NCBI GenBank assembly: GCA_945952355.1
Contig: CAMFIW010000186.1
Span: 1 to 6,275 of the forward strand
Direction of reading: 5' to 3'
Length of the DNA: 6,275 bases
From: an uncultured Phenylobacterium sp.
Lineage (GTDB): Bacteria > Pseudomonadota > Alphaproteobacteria > Caulobacterales > Caulobacteraceae
Position numbers and translations under genes: made by a program. Every line of letters begins with the position of its first letter. Position 1 is the stretch's first letter. Below are positions 5,436 to 6,275 of the stretch, piece by piece. The notes beneath the pieces are model-generated. The model saw only the letters and a program-made list of their open reading frames with translations. It was not told where the DNA came from and made no database searches.

Positions 5436-6275
5436 TGTTTTCCGTGGTCGCGGCCGAAGTTGGGTTCGGCGCTTTCCTGGCCGGCGGCGATGATGCCGCG
5501 GCGGATTTCGCGGGTGCGGGTGAACAGCTCGAACAGCTTGTCCGCCTCGCCCCAGCGTATCGCGCGGCTGAGCGCCTGGAGATCCTCGGTGAACCGGCCG
5601 AGGATCTCCAGCACCGCGTCCTTGTTGGCCACGAAGATGTCGCGCCACATGGTCGGGTCGGAGGCCGCGATGCGGGTGAAGTCGCGGAAGCCGCCGGCCG
5701 AGTACTTCATCACCTCGGCCTGGGTGACCTCCTCCATGTCGGCGGCGGTGCCGACGATATTGTAGGCGATCAGGTGGGGTAGGTGGCTGGTGACGGCGAG
5801 GACCAGGTCGTGGTGGCCGGGGTCCATCCGCTCGACATTGGCCCCGATGGCGGTCCAGAAATCGGCAAGTTTCTGGACAGCTTCCAGATAGGCGTCGTCG
5901 CCGCGCGCCTGCGGCGCCAGGACCACTCAACGCTTTTGAACAAGCTCAGCAAATCCGGCGTCTGGACCCGACTGCTCGGTGCCGGCGATCGGGTGGCCGG
6001 GCACCGCGAACACGCCTTCCGGCAGGATCTGCGACAGGGCGTCGGCGACCGAACCCTTCACCGAGCCGACGTCGGTGACCGTCGCGCCGGGCTTCAGCGC
6101 CGCCGCGGCAGCCTTGGCCGCCTCGGCCATGGCCAGCACGGGCACGGCCAGAACCACGAGATCGGCGCCGGCCACCGCTTGCGCGATGTCGCCGGTCACC
6201 TGGTCGGCAAAGCCGAGCTCGACCACCCGGGCGCGGTGCGCCTCGCTGGCGTCGGCCACGGCCACCTCGCCGACG
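5432..6275 (-). pseudogene. tyrA: tyrA, prephenate/arogenate dehydrogenase, interrupted by in-frame UGA (5' end outside window)
   Basis: The frame is open from the right window edge; the GxGxxG nucleotide-binding start is outside. The first 115 visible residues are the Rossmann domain (ADLVVLAVPVLAM, TVTDVGSVKG) ending in PGHPIAGTEQSGPDAGFAEL, with the conserved HPIAG histidine. A TGA (5929-5927) follows QKR, then the same frame continues for 164 residues: VVLAPQ, the SHLPHLIAYNIV helix, KYSAGGFRDFTRIAASDP and RAIRWG, the helical dimerisation domain. In relatives this site is a Trp (..RWxxL..), so one TGG to TGA change explains the break; no frameshift is needed. The enzyme oxidatively decarboxylates prephenate (or arogenate) in tyrosine synthesis. 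The GTG right after the TGA could allow re-initiation, giving a two-part protein, but no good ribosome-binding site precedes it. The identity is sure; whether the stop is real or a sequencing error is not. Confidence 0.85.

Noticed and set aside
5927..5929. UGA in tyrA as a selenocysteine codon
   Set aside because: TyrA is not a known selenoprotein family, the site corresponds to a Trp, and I see no convincing selenocysteine insertion hairpin just downstream.
4263..5930. Long minus-strand open frame opposite the EF-G-like gene (555 codons)
   Set aside because: It is rich in Arg/Gly/Pro without family motifs and mirrors the codon structure of the well-supported EF-G-like gene; typical of high-GC antisense frames.

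Overview
The window looks like a chromosomal piece of a high-GC alphaproteobacterium. Gene content and protein style (TonB-like proline-rich protein, EF-G paralogue with DxPGS switch II, TyrA of alphaproteobacterial type) suggest the Caulobacteraceae (Caulobacter/Phenylobacterium); this assignment is recalled family resemblance, not a search result. Two compositional zones are visible. Positions 1-1261 have a clearly lower GC content (sampled lines about 50-63%). Nearly everything after 1400 is very GC-rich (sampled lines about 68-82%) with G/C-ending codons.

Region 1 (1-1261, + strand) is a type II restriction-modification module. It holds the C-terminal part of a DNA cytosine-5 methyltransferase and, overlapping it by one base, a GIY-YIG restriction endonuclease of the Eco29kI family. 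By family, the likely target is CCGCGG. It is probably horizontally acquired. Region 2 (1262-1404) is a short gene-free junction into backbone sequence.

Region 3 (1405-2157, + strand) encodes a membrane-anchored, proline- and glycine-rich TonB-like protein of unknown function. It converges on a minus-strand cluster: a SRPBCC/AHSA1-domain protein (2154-2588) translationally coupled to an ArsR-type repressor (2585-2908), and a small multidrug resistance transporter (2973-3302). A 30-bp dyad covers the ArsR start and ribosome-binding site and is a good autoregulatory operator candidate.

Region 4 (3438-5435, + strand) encodes an EF-G-like translation factor paralogue that keeps domains II-V and the G3/G4/G5 motifs. 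Its G1 P-loop (GxxxxGK[ST]) is missing, as if about ten residues had been removed in frame. Region 5 (5432-6275, minus strand) is tyrA (prephenate/arogenate dehydrogenase), 5'-truncated by the window edge and interrupted by an in-frame UGA where the family has a conserved Trp.

Both convergent gene pairs (2154-2157 and 5432-5435) end in a shared CTAG in which the two stop codons overlap, leaving no room for an intergenic terminator. The most notable points are the P-loop-less EF-G-like protein, the broken tyrA, the Eco29kI-type island, and the ArsR operator. I found no RNA gene, CRISPR array, transposase or insertion-sequence end.
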